Positions 12,236-25,489 of a stretch of 64,000 bases of DNA are shown here, piece by piece (the stretch's first letter is position 1; each line of letters starts with the position of its first letter). Source of the DNA: Topomyia yanbarensis. Its lineage: Eukaryota > Arthropoda > Insecta > Diptera > Culicidae. A model generated the notes under the pieces. The model was not told where the DNA came from. It was given only the letters and a program-made list of their open reading frames with translations, and ran no database searches. The position numbers were made by a program, and so were the translations under genes. Location of the stretch: positions 214,756,546-214,820,545 of the forward strand of contig NC_080670.1 of assembly GCF_030247195.1 (NCBI RefSeq). Reading direction: 5' to 3'.

Positions 12236-13160
12236 CGACTATGCCTGCGAAAGGTCGGCGAAGACGACGACCGGGATTGTGAGGATCATGCCAAAGGTCA
12301 ACGGCACACAAGACGTCTGCTAGCTAGTGTTCCTCATCGATACTGTGATGTGGGGTTCCGGCCTGGAGTGCAGCGCTGAAAACCAAGCGGAACCGCGAAA
12401 AGAGTACATTCCGACTGAGATAATTAAAAGCAATCAGTGGTGTCGGTCGCAAAAAAATCAATCGAAGTTCGTTTTTATTTCGCGATATCCCAAGTTCCCT
12501 ACAAACCCGTTATACTCGCGCGCGATCTCCAGCGGAAGGTGCAGTGGATGCAGAAGAAAGTCCTGATCCAGCAGGTGAAAATAGGAGAAAAGTGTTTCGG
12601 AAAGATCCAAAAGTGAGAAGAGTAGCGAAGTGCGTGAACATAAATTTGGTACGAGTCGCCCAGTTGATCTCCATCTGCATCGCCCTGCAGAGGATATCGA
12701 GTGCTACAATCGGAGAAACACAAGAAACGTGAGGAAGATGATGAGAATTGATTTAATGGCGGTGTGGCTGCAGGAATGAAACACTACGGAAAAAGTAAGG
12801 TGAACCTACCGGCTCAACTTCAACCTATTGACGTGGTTCAATAGAAATAACGCAGTGGTGTACTTCCACCTAACATAACTCCAATCGGGCTACGGCTGCA
12901 TCAGGAAGTATCTTCATCGGTTTGGGTACGCCACGTCACTGTTGTGTCCGGAGTGTGATAATAGAGGAGACACTGGAGCCCGTGGTCTTGGAATGTCCGC
13001 AGTGCGAAGTGATACGAAGCGAGATGCTGGGAGAACCGGGGTCATCAGAGTTGTGCCGCAGATCATGACAGCCTTACAGCGGATATGGCGCAATGAGCTG
13101 CGAGCAATGGTTTTGGGAGATCAATCACCACTGGGAAACTCTGCCAGCGTAGGCTAGATC
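12220..13160 (+). pseudogene. C-terminal part of ORF2, second R1/LOA-like copy
   Basis: After the palm deletion come NNVDYACERSAKTTTGIVRIMPK and RRLLASV (in changing frames), a gap, then LQSGYGCIRKYLHRFGYA and SLLCPECD (about 12,880-12,960) and a final MTALQRIWRNELRA (about 13,067-13,108). The CPEC block belongs to the cysteine/histidine motif near the C-terminus of R1/LOA ORF2. Frame changes are frequent. A piece at about 12,430-12,720 does not match and may be extra sequence. Confidence 0.6.
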
Positions 13161-13740
13161 AACCAATTATGATTAGTAGACAGTGACAGAGCACCGGGTA
13201 TGGGTCGTCGGTGTGCTAGGGAACCGGACTGATCATGACACCCTACCGGTAGCCCCGAGAGAAATATATCGAAAACAGAAGAATCGGTGTCGGGAGAACT
13301 TATCCCGCCGGGGAACTCTCTGTCGGCGTAAGCAAGATTCACCATCGGGGACTAGACTGAGTAGATCGCGACGAGACACCACCAGTTGCGGGCCGTCGGG
13401 ACACCAGCGAATCGAACGCCTTGAAACACCAAAATCACAGGACCGACCTCGGAACCTGGCTGGTTGGCTCGGTTTTAGGAGAACTTCTCACGCGTGGGAA
13501 TTTTTCGTCGGAATAAGCTAGGTCCATCGTCGAGTACTAGATGGAGTAGTTCGCGAACAAGTCAAGAGCTCAAAGAGAAAGTGGTGCTAAATGAAACAAG
13601 AAGGGAGCCAAAGGGCCTAAAGGAATCGCGATGCTAAATGGCACCGGATAGAGAGCCAAAGGGCTCACGAAGTTATGGCGATGAACGGCACAAGGGAGCC
13701 GAGGGGCTCAATAAATTAGACATTCTGGAATTTGCCGCCC
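13161..13740 (+). repeat. 3' tail of the R1/LOA-like element with internal tandem units
   Basis: This directly follows the ORF2 remnant. Two related units, about 13,290-13,380 and about 13,475-13,560, share GAACT or GAATT, CGTCGG or TGTCGGCGTAAGC, a 'gactaga' core and a GTAG(A/T)TCGCG motif. After these, GGAGCCAAAGGGCC-like phrases recur three times (about 13,606, 13,654 and 13,696). A related tail occurs alone at 40.35-40.56 kb. Such repeated 3' leaders are usual for non-LTR elements. The function of the units is unknown. Confidence 0.55.
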
Positions 13741-16700
13741 GGGTTGTCCTCGTAGGGGAAAAGCACTAATTATCTACCCAAGCTAGCTTTCCTACTGCCA
13801 CAAAGAAGTTGCCACGTTGTGTGTATGGTAAAAAACTGGTAGTGAAAGTCTTTTTCGGTCGTGCCAAAATTCTAGTTCAGCAAAGAACGAAAACTTTCCA
13901 ATATACACTTGTAGGGTATTAAGAAAAGAATTGCAGAAAAAACAATTTGAGCGTAAAAAAATGGGAAGGAAAACCACTCACGACACGCTACTCGATCTCA
14001 GCAAAAAACTTGACGTACGAAATAAGCACAAAAATATGTCATCTGCAATGCTTTCAATAAAACTTCACGAAGTAATTTGAAGAGATAAATGACCGCCGCA
14101 TCTTCATCATCACTCACATCCGCTGCAGCGTGCCTTCTCGCAAAATTATTCCTCACCGTAAAAGTGCATTTTTATTAGTACAAATTGCTGACAGCTTCCT
14201 TACAACCAGCCAACGCTTGCTAGGATTCCGTGATGGCACGTAAAAGTTTCTTCCTCCGTGTGTTAGTATATTAGCATCCCCCATTCGAAGGGCAGCTGCC
14301 CAAAGCATAAGCAATTCTAAAACAGTAGCACGCCCCGCACCGAGGTCGAGTCACGTTTGCCCCGATGGTAATGTGATGGTGTTAATTTAATCCTCGAACA
14401 ATTTAATAGTAAACTTCTTCCCTAGAACCGTCTCTTGGTTGCTGTGTGGGTGTGTGTTCTGTCTTTATAGTCTTCTACATATAGTACGTAATTTACTCCT
14501 CCGCGTTCATGTTCTAGAGAGCGTGCTTCACTACCGGATGCAGTGTTACTCCCAGCCAGCCAGAAAGGGAAAGTAAAAATGGTAATGTTCTCCGGAGGCA
14601 CCGTCTGCGGACGGTCGTGGCAGTATGGTAAGTACCCGGCGAGATAATTAAATTTGTGAACCATTCGCACTAAATCCTAAGCGATTCACTGGGTCCCTGC
14701 GTCGGTTCTGAAGATACTGCTGAAATAAGGATCACGGTTGGTAGTAATTATTAAACTGAACTTTACGATCTGATACTTCATCTACATTCCGATAGGGAAG
14801 AAAACGTTGTTTATACTAGTTGTGGAACATTTTTTTTCACAAAAAAGCAAGGCTTGCTACAATTTGGCCCATTTCGTAACAGTCCTTGGAGTGCAATAAA
14901 AATCGCAATCATGCGCCCCAATCACGAACAAATATACGAAACACGGAGAGATACATCAACCTGCAGAAAAGTTGTTTGCACAATAATTCTGTGCTTTGCT
15001 GCATAGCGGAAACTTGTCGAAGGTTGAATCCCACTCAAAAACTTCGCAGGTGCACTTGCTTCATGCAAGCAAGCACTTAGCGTATGTTAGTTTAAAACGA
15101 AAAAAAATATCAAAATCAGAACATTTATTTCATCCCGCGAAAAAAAAACCAAGCCTGGGAGGAATCCCCGAAGGGAGGAAGATTGATTTGCTCTGGAATT
15201 AAGCAGCGAGCAGCAGTGCCCAATCAAAGCAGGCCAGGCACGAGAAAATGTTGATGAAACAGCTACTACCTACATTGCCGAGCTAAAGATTCAATCCGTT
15301 CGAGAAAAAAAAAATCCCATCGCCTACTACGTCCCGAAACCTCGATTGAGAGGAGGCACGCCGTAAAACTGCACATACGTTTTCCACGGAAAGCACGTGT
15401 GAACTGCAATCCGGTTTTTTTCTCTCTCCCATTCGTTTGATCAGTTGGTTCCGGCTGGCGTTCCCCCATTTCCTATCCCCTATCGCCCCACAGCTAGTAG
15501 AAGCAGGTGTACTCTACTTTTTGCAGCAGCCTCCGGGTGCAAGATTTGAGAAATAGAAAGCATGTTGGAAGCCGTATTTGAGCAGAACAAGACGAACAAA
15601 CCGAACATTCGTCTTTGAACTTGAGTTCGGGATTCGAGGAAATGGCTGCAGAAAGGCAGATGGAGAACTGGCAATAGTTGTGTGTTTTGGCGCAGGCGAT
15701 GAATACTAATCAAGACTGGTGTCTTTTGGAGGAAATGTTTCAACAAGAAATGGGGGAAGTGAAAAGTAAGAAATTTCTTACGAACTATTAAATAAGGAAG
15801 ACGGATGTGGGTGGTAGGCAATTAGCGCGTTTCCATGTTTTATGTTTCAATATTTGTTATAGTGTAACAAAATTTATCAATGCGTAATAAATGGGACTTC
15901 TCAATACAAATAGAAGATGAGTAGGATTTTTTTTAATGGCATGAATTAATAAACGAAGAAAGTGAGTCTTAGAGTGCTTCCCTGCGGTACAAAACTATTC
16001 CGATTTGCTATAAACCCAAGTAATGTTAAAATTTCAATCAGCGTTATATTTTCAAACATCCCGCGAAACCATCCGCTGATTTAAGCGAAATGTTGCGGTC
16101 TCCCCATTTGATCCCGCCAATTTATATTAATTTTTCACTTAATCCCACAATTTGACAAGCGAACATGTTCGAATTACGACATCCACACCGGCACTTATTA
16201 TGCTACCGTGACCGAATCCGGTCGCTGACACGTCCCGTAACCGAGCCAGATTAATCGCACCCGGGTGAAATTAACGACTCGGCAAAACTACGTGGTCATA
16301 CTGATATACCTGAACGAACAGCAACCGACAATTGGCTCCCATCACCTGGTCGATGTGGCAGCTCGGTTTCAGGAATATTAGTGACAATTCCTAGAGCTCC
16401 GGATCAGTAAAAAACCGGATGGAAACATTTGTCAGTCGAAATTTCTAGCTCATTTTCAGGCACCATTGAAACCCGATAATAATTAAGGGAATAACAACAT
16501 GTATCGGCGAGTATAGTTTATCGCTTTTACAACAGTTGTCCAAACAAGTCTCGGGCCTGTTCCGGAGTCAGGTTGTTTCGAAAATAAATCTGTGGGTGGG
16601 GGAAGGTGGGTCAAACCAGTGGCGATGCCTCTCGTTAGTAGTGGTTTTTGCAGCAGATTTCAAATTGTTGACAGTGGTTTTTACCTCGTCCAAAACACCT

Positions 16701-16938
16701 ATTCGATGAAATAATCAAAACAATTTCATTTTCACTTTTAGTCCACCTTGTGGAATGCAGATCGAATATAAGCACATTGAACGATTAACGATGCTGTATT
16801 GTTTGTGCAGTAAATAAGCATCAAAGTGGTAGTTAGAATTGTTCGCTTACTTTACTAATAACTTCTGCTTTTGTTCTGTATTAGATGGGAAGGTAGAATG
16901 ATTTTTGCAGTTATTTGCTGGCCTTGGATATCCATTTG
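13741..16938. other. Gene-poor stretch, no supported gene
   Basis: Mixed-composition sequence with short chance ORFs only. A (GT)-rich run occurs near 14,440-14,460. Nothing in the six frames resembles a conserved protein, and I see no tRNA, rRNA or element termini. A phrase CCCAAGTAATGTTA at about 16,016 resembles a single MITE end but has no partner nearby. Confidence 0.5.
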
Positions 16939-16940
16939 TA

Positions 16941-17823
16941 CCCAAGTAACCAATAAGAATTATAACTTAGCCTAATATCTGCTTTAGATACACATATAAT
17001 GCAGTCTTATAGAGCTGTGAAGCCCTAAATACTTATATAATGCTGGTATTATGCCAGAAAAGGCGAAATATAGTGCTATTACTGCGCAGAGATTGACAAC
17101 TCGTTTCTGCAGTACTAATGCTATTATATAGCACCAGCGCACAAATGTCAAATTTTAAAGCCTTATATTAGCATTACTAATGCTATTAAAAGGGTTCAGC
17201 TGGCTGTCATTGTCCGCCATACTTTTAAAACCATTTCTTATATTTCCTTTCGGTATGATGAGCAAAAAGGAAAAAAAATAAAATGTTCTGTTTAAAATCG
17301 TAATTGTCTCTCTTCTAAAGCATTGTAATGAATATTCTTAATGGGTTTTCGTTCTGACATGATATGACAATTTTACGAAAATTACCTTTAGTAAGTCTCC
17401 AACTGAGGTACCTTACCTCGTCCTTCACGGTAAGTGCGCTGCGTTTGCTCCCAGGACTATATTGCATATGTTCGATTGAAATGAAATATGCCGAATATAA
17501 TCTTCAAGAAGAGTTGCATAACAAATAAACCCACAGCATTACAATAGCATTATATCGGCTTATTATTGGCTCTATAATGGTATTAAATGCGCTTGTAAAG
17601 CTTACATGCTTTAAAGATCCTTGAAGCATGTACGCGTTATATCAGCTTTATATACGCATATAGAGCAAGCGATAATGCTATATGTCGGCTGTGCAGTTAT
17701 GCATTATTGATGCTAATATAGAGTTTCATTGCATTGTTAATGCTGTAATGGAGTTTCAATGCAACATTAGTGCAAATGTATAGCCAATATAGTGCAATGA
17801 CTCAATGCTTATGGTTACTTGGG
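16941..17823. mobile_element. 883-bp MITE with CCCAAGTAACC termini and TA target duplication
   Basis: The left end CCCAAGTAACCAATAAG and the right end CTTATGGTTACTTGGG are inverted copies with one extra base. Each is flanked by TA (16,939-16,940 and 17,824-17,825), the target duplication expected for Tc1/mariner-like or related DNA elements. The interior is A+T-rich, contains no ORF and is full of short related phrases such as TAATGCTA, GCATTA and TATAGCA, suggesting internal amplification. It would move only with a transposase supplied elsewhere. The 309-bp element at 37,816 has similar ends and a similar interior. Confidence 0.85.
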
Positions 17824-18009
17824 TAGTTACGTGGCATGACATGAACCTCTCCCACCCCCTGTTTGTCGTCACATAACTACGCTGAGGACAAAATTTTCCC
17901 TCCTTCGTATGCTACCTCATTTGGGGATGGACCCTTATTTCAATCATTTTATTTATTTTATTTGGATCGTTTACTATTCTATTATCACCTTTAGGCTCTT
18001 ATTGTGTTT

Positions 18010-21000
18010 TACATTTCACTTTGAACTTACATTTTTTTGAATCTCCCATATTATTTTTCCCCCTTTCGTCCATTTTCTTTTTTTATATTGAATTTTTTTC
18101 TTTCTCTTTTGCCCAATCTTCCTCTTTTCTTCTTTTTCTTCACCTTTTTCTGCTTTCTGTTTTCTTAATTTCTTTGTCACGTTTTTATGTTTCTTTTTTC
18201 TCTTTTTTCTCCATTTGCAATTTCATTTGTTAATTCAATTACCATGTTTCATTTTTCGTTCTATCTTTTCCTTTTTACGTTTTCTTTTTCTATTGTTTAC
18301 TTTATTTTTTATTTGTTCTTTACTTTTTCCATTTTTCTTCCTCCTTTCTTATTTATAGTTTTTCCTTTCTGCTTTCTACTTGCCATTTTTCAGTTTAAAT
18401 TATTCTTTTTTCCTCCTTTCGTTTTTGTTTTACTAATTTTATTTCGCTCTTTTCTATTTATTTCTATTTTCATTTATCGTTTTTATTTTTATTCTCTTTT
18501 CCTTTATTATTTTTTCTTTCCACTTTCATGTTCCTCCGTAAGTGCTTTCTCGTTATTCCTTTATCGTTTTCCTGTTTCCACTTTTCTCATTTACGATTTT
18601 TCTACTTCCTTTTTCCTTTTCTACGGTCGCCATTTTTTCCTTCTTTCTCCTTTACTTTTCTCGTTTCTCCTTCCTTAATTTTTCCATTTTCCTTTTATTT
18701 TTTTACTGCTTCCCTTTTCCGTTCTTTTCATTTTCTTCTCCGATTTTTCTATCTCTCCTTCCCTAATGCTTATTTTTTTACTTTTCTGCTTTTTTAAATT
18801 TTTTCATTTGTCATCTCTTATTTTCTACATTCTATTGTTCATTTCCATTTTCAATTTATTTTATTCAATTGTCTTTTTCATTTTCTTTCTTCTTATACCT
18901 TTACTCTATATTCCCCTTTATCGTATCACCTTACCCCTTTTACCTTTTCCGCTGCTTTTATCTTTTTTTATACTTTTATCATTATCACAATTCCCCTTAT
19001 TGATTTCTAATTTTTCCTTTTTTTCTATTACGGTCCTCTTTTTCCCTGTGTTCCTTTTTTCTGTCCTCTATCGTTTTGCTTTTCTTCCTACTCTCCCCTG
19101 CTTTCTGCGCTATTGCTCTAATTTTTTCCCTTCTCTTTTTCATTCTCAATTTATCTTTTAATTTTATATTTTGTTTTTTTTCTTTAACTTTTTTTTTCTA
19201 ATTCTTTATCGTCTTTCATTTCTTCTTTTTCTGCTGATTTCCGTTTTTGTTTATTAATTTGATTACAGAGGTTTTAACCTTGGGGTCATTCGCTTCTTTT
19301 TCTGGTTAGAAAAATTTCCTCAGGAAAATTGAAAACCCTATGTGCGTGATTGGGAATCGACCCCAGGTGAGCTGCGTACAAGGCAATCGATTTATCAACT
19401 ACACTATGCCCGGCCCCTTTTGCTTTTATCTGTTTTCCTCGGTTTCCATATTCCATTTCTTATATTTAATTTTTCATTTTCGTTTTTCCTTATTTTTTGC
19501 CTTTGTTCGTTTTCGCGGTACGTTCTACGTTCTTTTTTTATGCTTTTCTCGCTTCTTTTCACTTTCCTCATTTCTTTCTCCTTCCTTTTTTCCTCTTTCT
19601 TTATCTCCTTTCTCCTCCTTTTTTTCTCCACTTTCTTTCCTTTTAATTTTTAATTTTTGTTATTCCATCTGCGATTTTCCATTTATATTTTTTTATTTCC
19701 CATTTTAATCCCCCTTTCCCGTTTTTGCTTTAATCTTTATTTTTTTGTTCATTCTTGCTCATTTCTTGTTCATCGTTCAGCTTGTTTGTCAGTTTTCTTC
19801 ATTTTTACAGTGTTATTCACAATTTGTTGATATTTACTTTTCATGTTTTTTGTTCTTTTTTGTAAATTTTCTATTCATTTGCATAATTTTTTCTTGTTCA
19901 CGTTTTTTATCGTGTCTGCTTTTACCCTCTTTTTAATTTTTTTTATTTTCTATTTTCTATGTTTCTGTCTCCATTTTTAATCCGCTATCTTTCATTTTAA
20001 TTTTCAACTAATGGGAAATGGTATCACTTTTTGTTTTCCATTTTTCCCTTCACGTTGTTCTTATTCCTTTTTCCTTTTTTTTTTCTTTGCTGTGTTGTTT
20101 CTCTTTTCTCCTAACATTTTTCCTCTTCCTTTGTTCTCAGGTTTCCTTTTTATATTATCTCCTTTTTTCCAGTTTCCTTTTCCATTTTATATACACCGCA
20201 TTCCATTTTTTTGCTTCCTTTATTTTTTTCCTTCCTTTTTCGTTCTCTTTTCTACGGTTTTCGTATTACCCTGTCATTTTCATTTTTTTTTCCTTGATCC
20301 GGCTCCATTCTCCATTTCTTTTCGCCACTCTCCTTTTTCTTTTTGCCGTTTCCAATTTTTTATTCTCCATTATCGTTTTTTACTATTTTTTATTTTATAT
20401 ATTTCATTTTTCTTTTATATTTTCTGTGTTTCTCCCATTTCTTTTTCGTCTACTTGGTCATTTATGTACCCTCTTTTTCGCTCTCCCTATCTTTTATCCT
20501 TTCTCTTTTTACCTTTTATACTCTCTTATACTTATGGCTCTTTTTTAATTTTTGATTTTCCAATTCTCATTTTCCATTTTTATAATTCATTTTTTAACTG
20601 GTTCTTTTTTAGCTTTTTTCTTGCTCTTTGCTTTCGCTCTTTTTTTACTTTGTGTTTTTCCTTTTATTAGTTTCTTTTTCCTCCCATCATTCTTCTTTTT
20701 ATTGCCTATTTCATTTTTTCGGGTTCTTCATTTTCCTATATCCATTTCCCATTTAAAATTTCTTTCTGGTTATTAATTTTTCATTAAACTTTGTTGCTAT
20801 TTCCTTTTTATATTTTTAACTTTCCATTCCATTCCTCCTTTTCTTTCTAGGTTCGTTCTGTTTTTTTCCTTGTTTATTTCTTTTCTTCTTTTTATTCTGT
20901 TCCAGGAATCCTGTTAATTTTCTTTTTTAGCTTTTCCCATTTTATTATTTATTCTCCATTCTCCTTGACATTGACTTCTTTCTCCTTCCTTTTTCCTATC

Positions 21001-21185
21001 TTTTCTCATTGCTTTCTTTTTCCCCTTTCCCTATTTTCCATCTTACTATTTTGCATTTTCCAAATTTTACCGTTAACTTGTTTACTGTTTATTTCTTACT
21101 TTTTCTTCTCATTTTTTATTCTGGGTGATTCCGCATTTCCCCCTTCTTCTTACTCCATCGAAAATTATGTCGTGGATATTTGACC
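18010..21185. repeat. Polypyrimidine (T/C) tract of about 3.2 kb
   Basis: The plus strand is almost entirely T and C, with recurrent TTTCC, CCATTTT and TTTTCATTTT phrases. The only long break is the SINE at 19,258-19,417. Long open frames exist here in all forward frames, but their translations are nearly all Phe, Ser, Leu, Ile and Tyr, a by-product of T/C bias, so I annotate none as genes. The tract is the reverse-complement type of the polypurine tract at 24.95-29.29 kb. The pieces share phrases rather than long exact identity. Confidence 0.9.
19258..19417 (-). mobile_element. tRNA-derived SINE (minus orientation) inside the pyrimidine tract
   Basis: Read on the minus strand from 19,417, the sequence begins GGGGCCGGGCATAGTGTAG and carries an A-box-like TAGTGTAGTTGA, a B-box-like GGGTCGATTCC, then a tRNA-unrelated body ending AAAACCTCTGTAATC. 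It aligns along its whole length with the plus-strand copy at 28,961-29,117. The body contains GCGAATGACC in both. The A and B boxes form an internal RNA polymerase III promoter. This copy has mutated boxes. Confidence 0.8.
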
Positions 21186-21189
21186 TAAT

Positions 21190-22942
21190 TTTCCTTGGAT
21201 TACAAAGTTTTGGACGTAAAAGCTTTTTTGCACTGCTGTACAACAAAATGAAGTAACAATGAAAGTCTGAATGATAGCGAAGTCTAAGCTGCCCAAGAAA
21301 TATTTGGTGTGGCAGGTTATCTGCAACAGTGGACGTATCAGCATAAATTAACGCGTCCGCCTACTGCGTTCGTAACCGCATTGATCGTCAAACAGGCAAA
21401 ACACAGTACATATTCAATTTAGAAAATCGCGAGGATTCAAATCTTAAGTTAATTCTACAAAAATTCTAATTGTTTATAGTTATTAAAATATCCGGACACC
21501 GTTGCTACAAAACAGATTGCAGTTTCACTCAAAAGTAGAAGGTCAGTACGGCAAGCATTTCGTTTCCAAACTCGCACGTAGCGATCAATTTATTCCACGA
21601 CCTTCAACATATCAGCAGCCCGCTGAAAATAGATCCACTTGAAAAACTAACAACTCACGTTGGTTAGAGAAAATGAGATGAAAAAAAAACAAGATAACAA
21701 AAATCGTTCAATCCGAAGCGAAAATTCCGATGAAGAGTCAAAATTCATATTCATTGAACCGTCATCATCATCATCATCATCGCCGAACTACTCAAGAGCA
21801 TATAGACGAACCGCGCCTGCCAAAACGATGAAAACGGGTCTGGAAAGTTTCCCCCTAATTATGAAACCTCAAACTTAAAAAATAAATGTTGAGTCAGATC
21901 GGGAGCCTCTGCATCATCCGCTCGATCGGTCCGTCGTCAAACCAGCAGGCAATCGAACAACAAAAAAAAAGTCGTCGCTCAGTTCGAGTGAAAATTTGAA
22001 TTAATTAAGACGTTTTTCTTTTCGCGCGGGTCGTCGGTTCGTTTGAGAAAACAGAAAAAACACAAATTTCCTGAATCGCCTGGTACTTTATAAGCTGCAC
22101 GGAATGGTGGAACATAATAATAATAATGGCCCGACCGTCCTTCCAAGAAGCCACACTCTGCAGCAATCGCAGCAACTACCACAGCAGGCTGTGCTGACCT
22201 GCCCACACCTGGGCACTCTGTCGTCCATCGTTGGAAGTGCTGGACCCCCCGTCGCCATCACCAGTAGTAGGCCGCCGCTTTCGATAATCAAATTTCTTGA
22301 ATTGGTACGCGATCTGATTAATTGATTTTGAATGAACTGACAGGCGACAGATGATGGATGTCGGATGCATGGAGCAGGGGGGGAAAGACAGGTTACGGGA
22401 TTAAATTCCACCCGCATCGTCGTTTGCATTTTAATGTGTGCGACGATCATCCGGTTCGGTGCTGTGCTGTTCCGGGATATAAATTCCTGTTGAAGCGACA
22501 GCAGACAAGATTCGTTGGCCATTATCTCGTGGTTTGTGGAGGGATGGGGAGGGGAGGTGGTTTTCCGCAGAAATTGTGAGGTGGTAAAGTGACAAAGAGA
22601 GTATCACGTCGGTTTGATCTTAATTTTCACTAGGACAGGATGGGGAGGCGGTCATTTTTCGCCACGGACCACGAATTTCACTTTTGCTACGGTTTTGCTA
22701 TTACGGCGGTGATAAAAGAGGGAATAGAGATTGCTGATTGCAGGAACTGTTTTGGTGGTGTGCTAAATGGGTTGCTGCGATGGGTGGTGACGTACGTTGA
22801 AGTACACTGTTGTGTTGAAAACTGTAATCCCTGAGTTGTAAATCAGTGGGTTGTAAAAAAGACACGTAATCGTAGCTGTTCGAGGTTCCACGCAGTAAAC
22901 ATTTTAAAAGTGCTGATTTTAAATTAATCCTTGACCCTTAAG
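21190..22942. other. Flank upstream of the Snakeskin-like exons; no firm gene
   Basis: Contains a (TCA) run at about 21,762-21,780 and an AAT/CAG-rich stretch at about 22,110-22,180. Short ORFs are present, but none is recognisable. The missing first exon and promoter of the gene at 22,943 should lie here or further upstream; I could not fix either by eye. Confidence 0.4.
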
Positions 22943-23408
22943 TGAAGTTGTTGGACTGTCTGACCTTATCCACCTTTATTTTTTCCAAGTGCTTGGCCAC
23001 AACCTGCACGGTTCTGCACTACTACAGCTTTGACGATGGCGACCTGGTCACAGGATTTCTCGCAACCGGTACATTCTGTGGATTCATCGTCATCCTGACC
23101 ACAGTAATGATCGGTAAGTTCTAAACCCACATTTTCGCACCCCCCAATTGGTACTTGAACAACCCTTCGCCTCCATCATAACCACAGGCTACCTCATGAA
23201 GGCACACATCCACCGCCGATTGAACCTATTCTACAGCCTACTTGGATGCGGTCTGTTTCTTACCTCCGGAGTGTTCATCATCAAAGCCTGGGAGCACGCC
23301 TATCGGACGCGAACTCGGGACCTGGCAATCACCAAGGGTTCGGTGGCGCTCATCAACGGGGTTATCTTCCTGATGGATGCCATTTTTACCTTTCGCGACC
23401 GGAAGTGA
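22943..23408 (+). CDS. Snakeskin-like four-helix membrane protein, last two exons
   Basis: Exon A (22,943-23,113) and exon B (23,188-23,408, stop TGA) join through a 74-bp intron with GTAAGT and an ACAG acceptor; the split codon gives glycine in ..TTVMI-GYLMK... The product has at least three hydrophobic helices, with SGVFIIKAWEHAY between the second and third and a final VALINGVIFLMDAIF. The spacing of helices, the DDGDLVTGFLATGTFCGF block and the last helix resemble insect Snakeskin, a small septate-junction protein of gut epithelium, and its paralogues. Exon A has no usable ATG: it opens after CTTAAG in frame, and only a GTG lies at the edge, so at least one upstream exon is missing. I infer a MARVEL-like small junction or membrane protein. 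Which paralogue it is remains open. Confidence 0.65.
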
Positions 23409-24950
23409 CCTGTGGAAAGGGACGGACGCCAACCGTAAATCGCATTAGTGGTTTGAACGTAATTAAAAAGTCCATTTGTCTCTGTCAGCAGAGCAATTAG
23501 TCAAAACTCATTTCGATTACAGTTTTAATTTTCCCTTCGCTCTCTCTCGTCTCTCCACTAGACCAGTGCCAAGTTACTAAAAAATTCTCAAACAAAGCCA
23601 CCAGTTCAATGACCGGAAATCATCACACAGACACACTCTGAAACAATCGTTTTAAATTTAGTCCTCCGAAACAACAATTGGTTCAATTTTCATCGATTGC
23701 TCCATCGAAAAAAGATGGGCCACAGGGAGGAGGATGAAGGGATGCAGTAGCGAATCGAATCAAGCAAATTGCATTGGATTGAATTCATTACTTTGGCCCC
23801 GACCAACCGCAACCGAACGAGAGTCCCACAGTCATCATAGACAGACATAGGCCACGCTAAACACTGTTCCCAAAACATCAATTCTGTCCCCCGTCAATTT
23901 TCATTTTCATGTTAATAAATTTGATTATGTACAAACTATTTGGTTGAGTTATTTGCGGGAGAGGGTGTTTTTTGGCTTCCTACTATTTCACAGGAGTGCG
24001 GAAGGGGTTCAGCAAATCAGCGGAAATTTATTGCTATAATAACTACTTCCATGCCGCAAACGTACGCGATTCAATTTAGCTTGAAATACGTTTCAAATAG
24101 CGTAGGCTACCGTTTTGATTCGAATTTCGACCTGAATATTTAAATACCTATTTTGGGAAACATAAAATGAGGGGTAAAAGTGAAACAGTTTTTCTTATTG
24201 AATGACCCCTTACCAGTCTTCAACTAATTGTCAAAAGTGCTCGAATAATCAGATAGTAGGCTAGGGAAAATAAGTCACCCGGGCGACTAGCATTTTTCTT
24301 TCGTGTTTATCATTTTCTCGTGATTCTAGATGATCAATTTATATTAGTACAGTCAAGTGATTCAGATATCGAAAGGACTTATTGCTAAGTGGCATCGAAA
24401 TCTACTGAATCTTGTGGAGAAAACTGTGTTTAATTGGTTTATTTCAGCACCAAAAAGCGTACGGAATCGAGTCATTGTAAAACAGTGTAAGTAATTTGAA
24501 TCAGAACACAATTTAGCAGTTTATACACAAATTAATGAACACATTTATCTGGTCTTGGTCAGACCGTTGAAAGTGTTTACATGTAAACTAACTTAAAAAG
24601 AAATAAATCGACAAAAGTGTCCGGAATTCGAATGGAGAACGGTACCGAGCTAGGGGGTTTCGAAGTGCAAAACTCATTCATAAAACATTGAAGCCAGCAG
24701 CTTTGGCAGGTTGAGCAGCGAGTTTTCACAAATGAGACGCGTGGCGCTTGTGACGACTGAGTGTTGGGGGAAAGGCTTGTTGTCGTGCGGGAGGGGACTG
24801 GTTTGCACTGATTTGATCATCGCAATCATTTGGACGTTTGTGTTTAAAGTATTTGGCATTTGAATGAATTTTCTGTGAATTTTGAGGATGGTTTACTGCG
24901 GTCGTTCCAGCACCGAAAACTAGAAAAGTATGACATTTAGGAAGTAAAAA
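23409..24950. other. Downstream flank, no supported gene
   Basis: The probable 3' untranslated region of the Snakeskin-like gene begins here. An AATAAA-type signal lies near 23,913 (TTAATAAATTTG) but is not close enough to be certain. The remainder is unique-looking A+T-rich DNA that grades into the polypurine tract after about 24,950. Confidence 0.4.
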
Positions 24951-25489
24951 CAAGAAAGCGAGTAAGTGAGAGAGAAAGATAGTAATAAAGTAAAAGAAAG
25001 GGTAACTACAATAATAAAAATGAACAAAAATACGAAAGGTTGAATGCAAAAAAGAAAGAAAAATACCAAAAATAAAAACGTAAAAGAAATAAAAGCACAA
25101 TTAAATAGATAAGAAAAATAAAGAAAATAAGGCTCAAAAATGAAAAAAGAACATTAAAAGGTAACAATGAATAAATAAAGAGGTTAAAAATGTAAATCAG
25201 AAAATAAAATATCAGGAAAGTAGAAAAACTCAAATAAGTATTAAAGTTAAAATTCAAATATATAAAATGAGAAATAGGAAATTGAAAAAATTAAGAATGT
25301 AAAATAAAAATGAAATACTAATATGGGAAAGAGGAATAGGAGAAACCAAAAGTGGAACGAAGAAAGGAGAGAGAATTAAAGACACATTATGAAGGAGACA
25401 GTATAAAAAAAGAAGATAAAGGAGAAAGGGAGAAATAAAAGGAAAATGGAAAAGGAGGTAAACAGAAGCTGGAACATGGAAAATGTAAA

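Noticed and set aside
18021..20776. Long ORFs of up to 219 residues on the plus strand
   Set aside because: They are almost entirely Phe, Ser, Leu, Ile and Tyr, as expected from a T/C-only strand, and they overlap in several frames.
22088..22522. 144-residue minus-strand ORF
   Set aside because: No domain, Cys-rich by chance, and overlapped by other open frames in the same segment.
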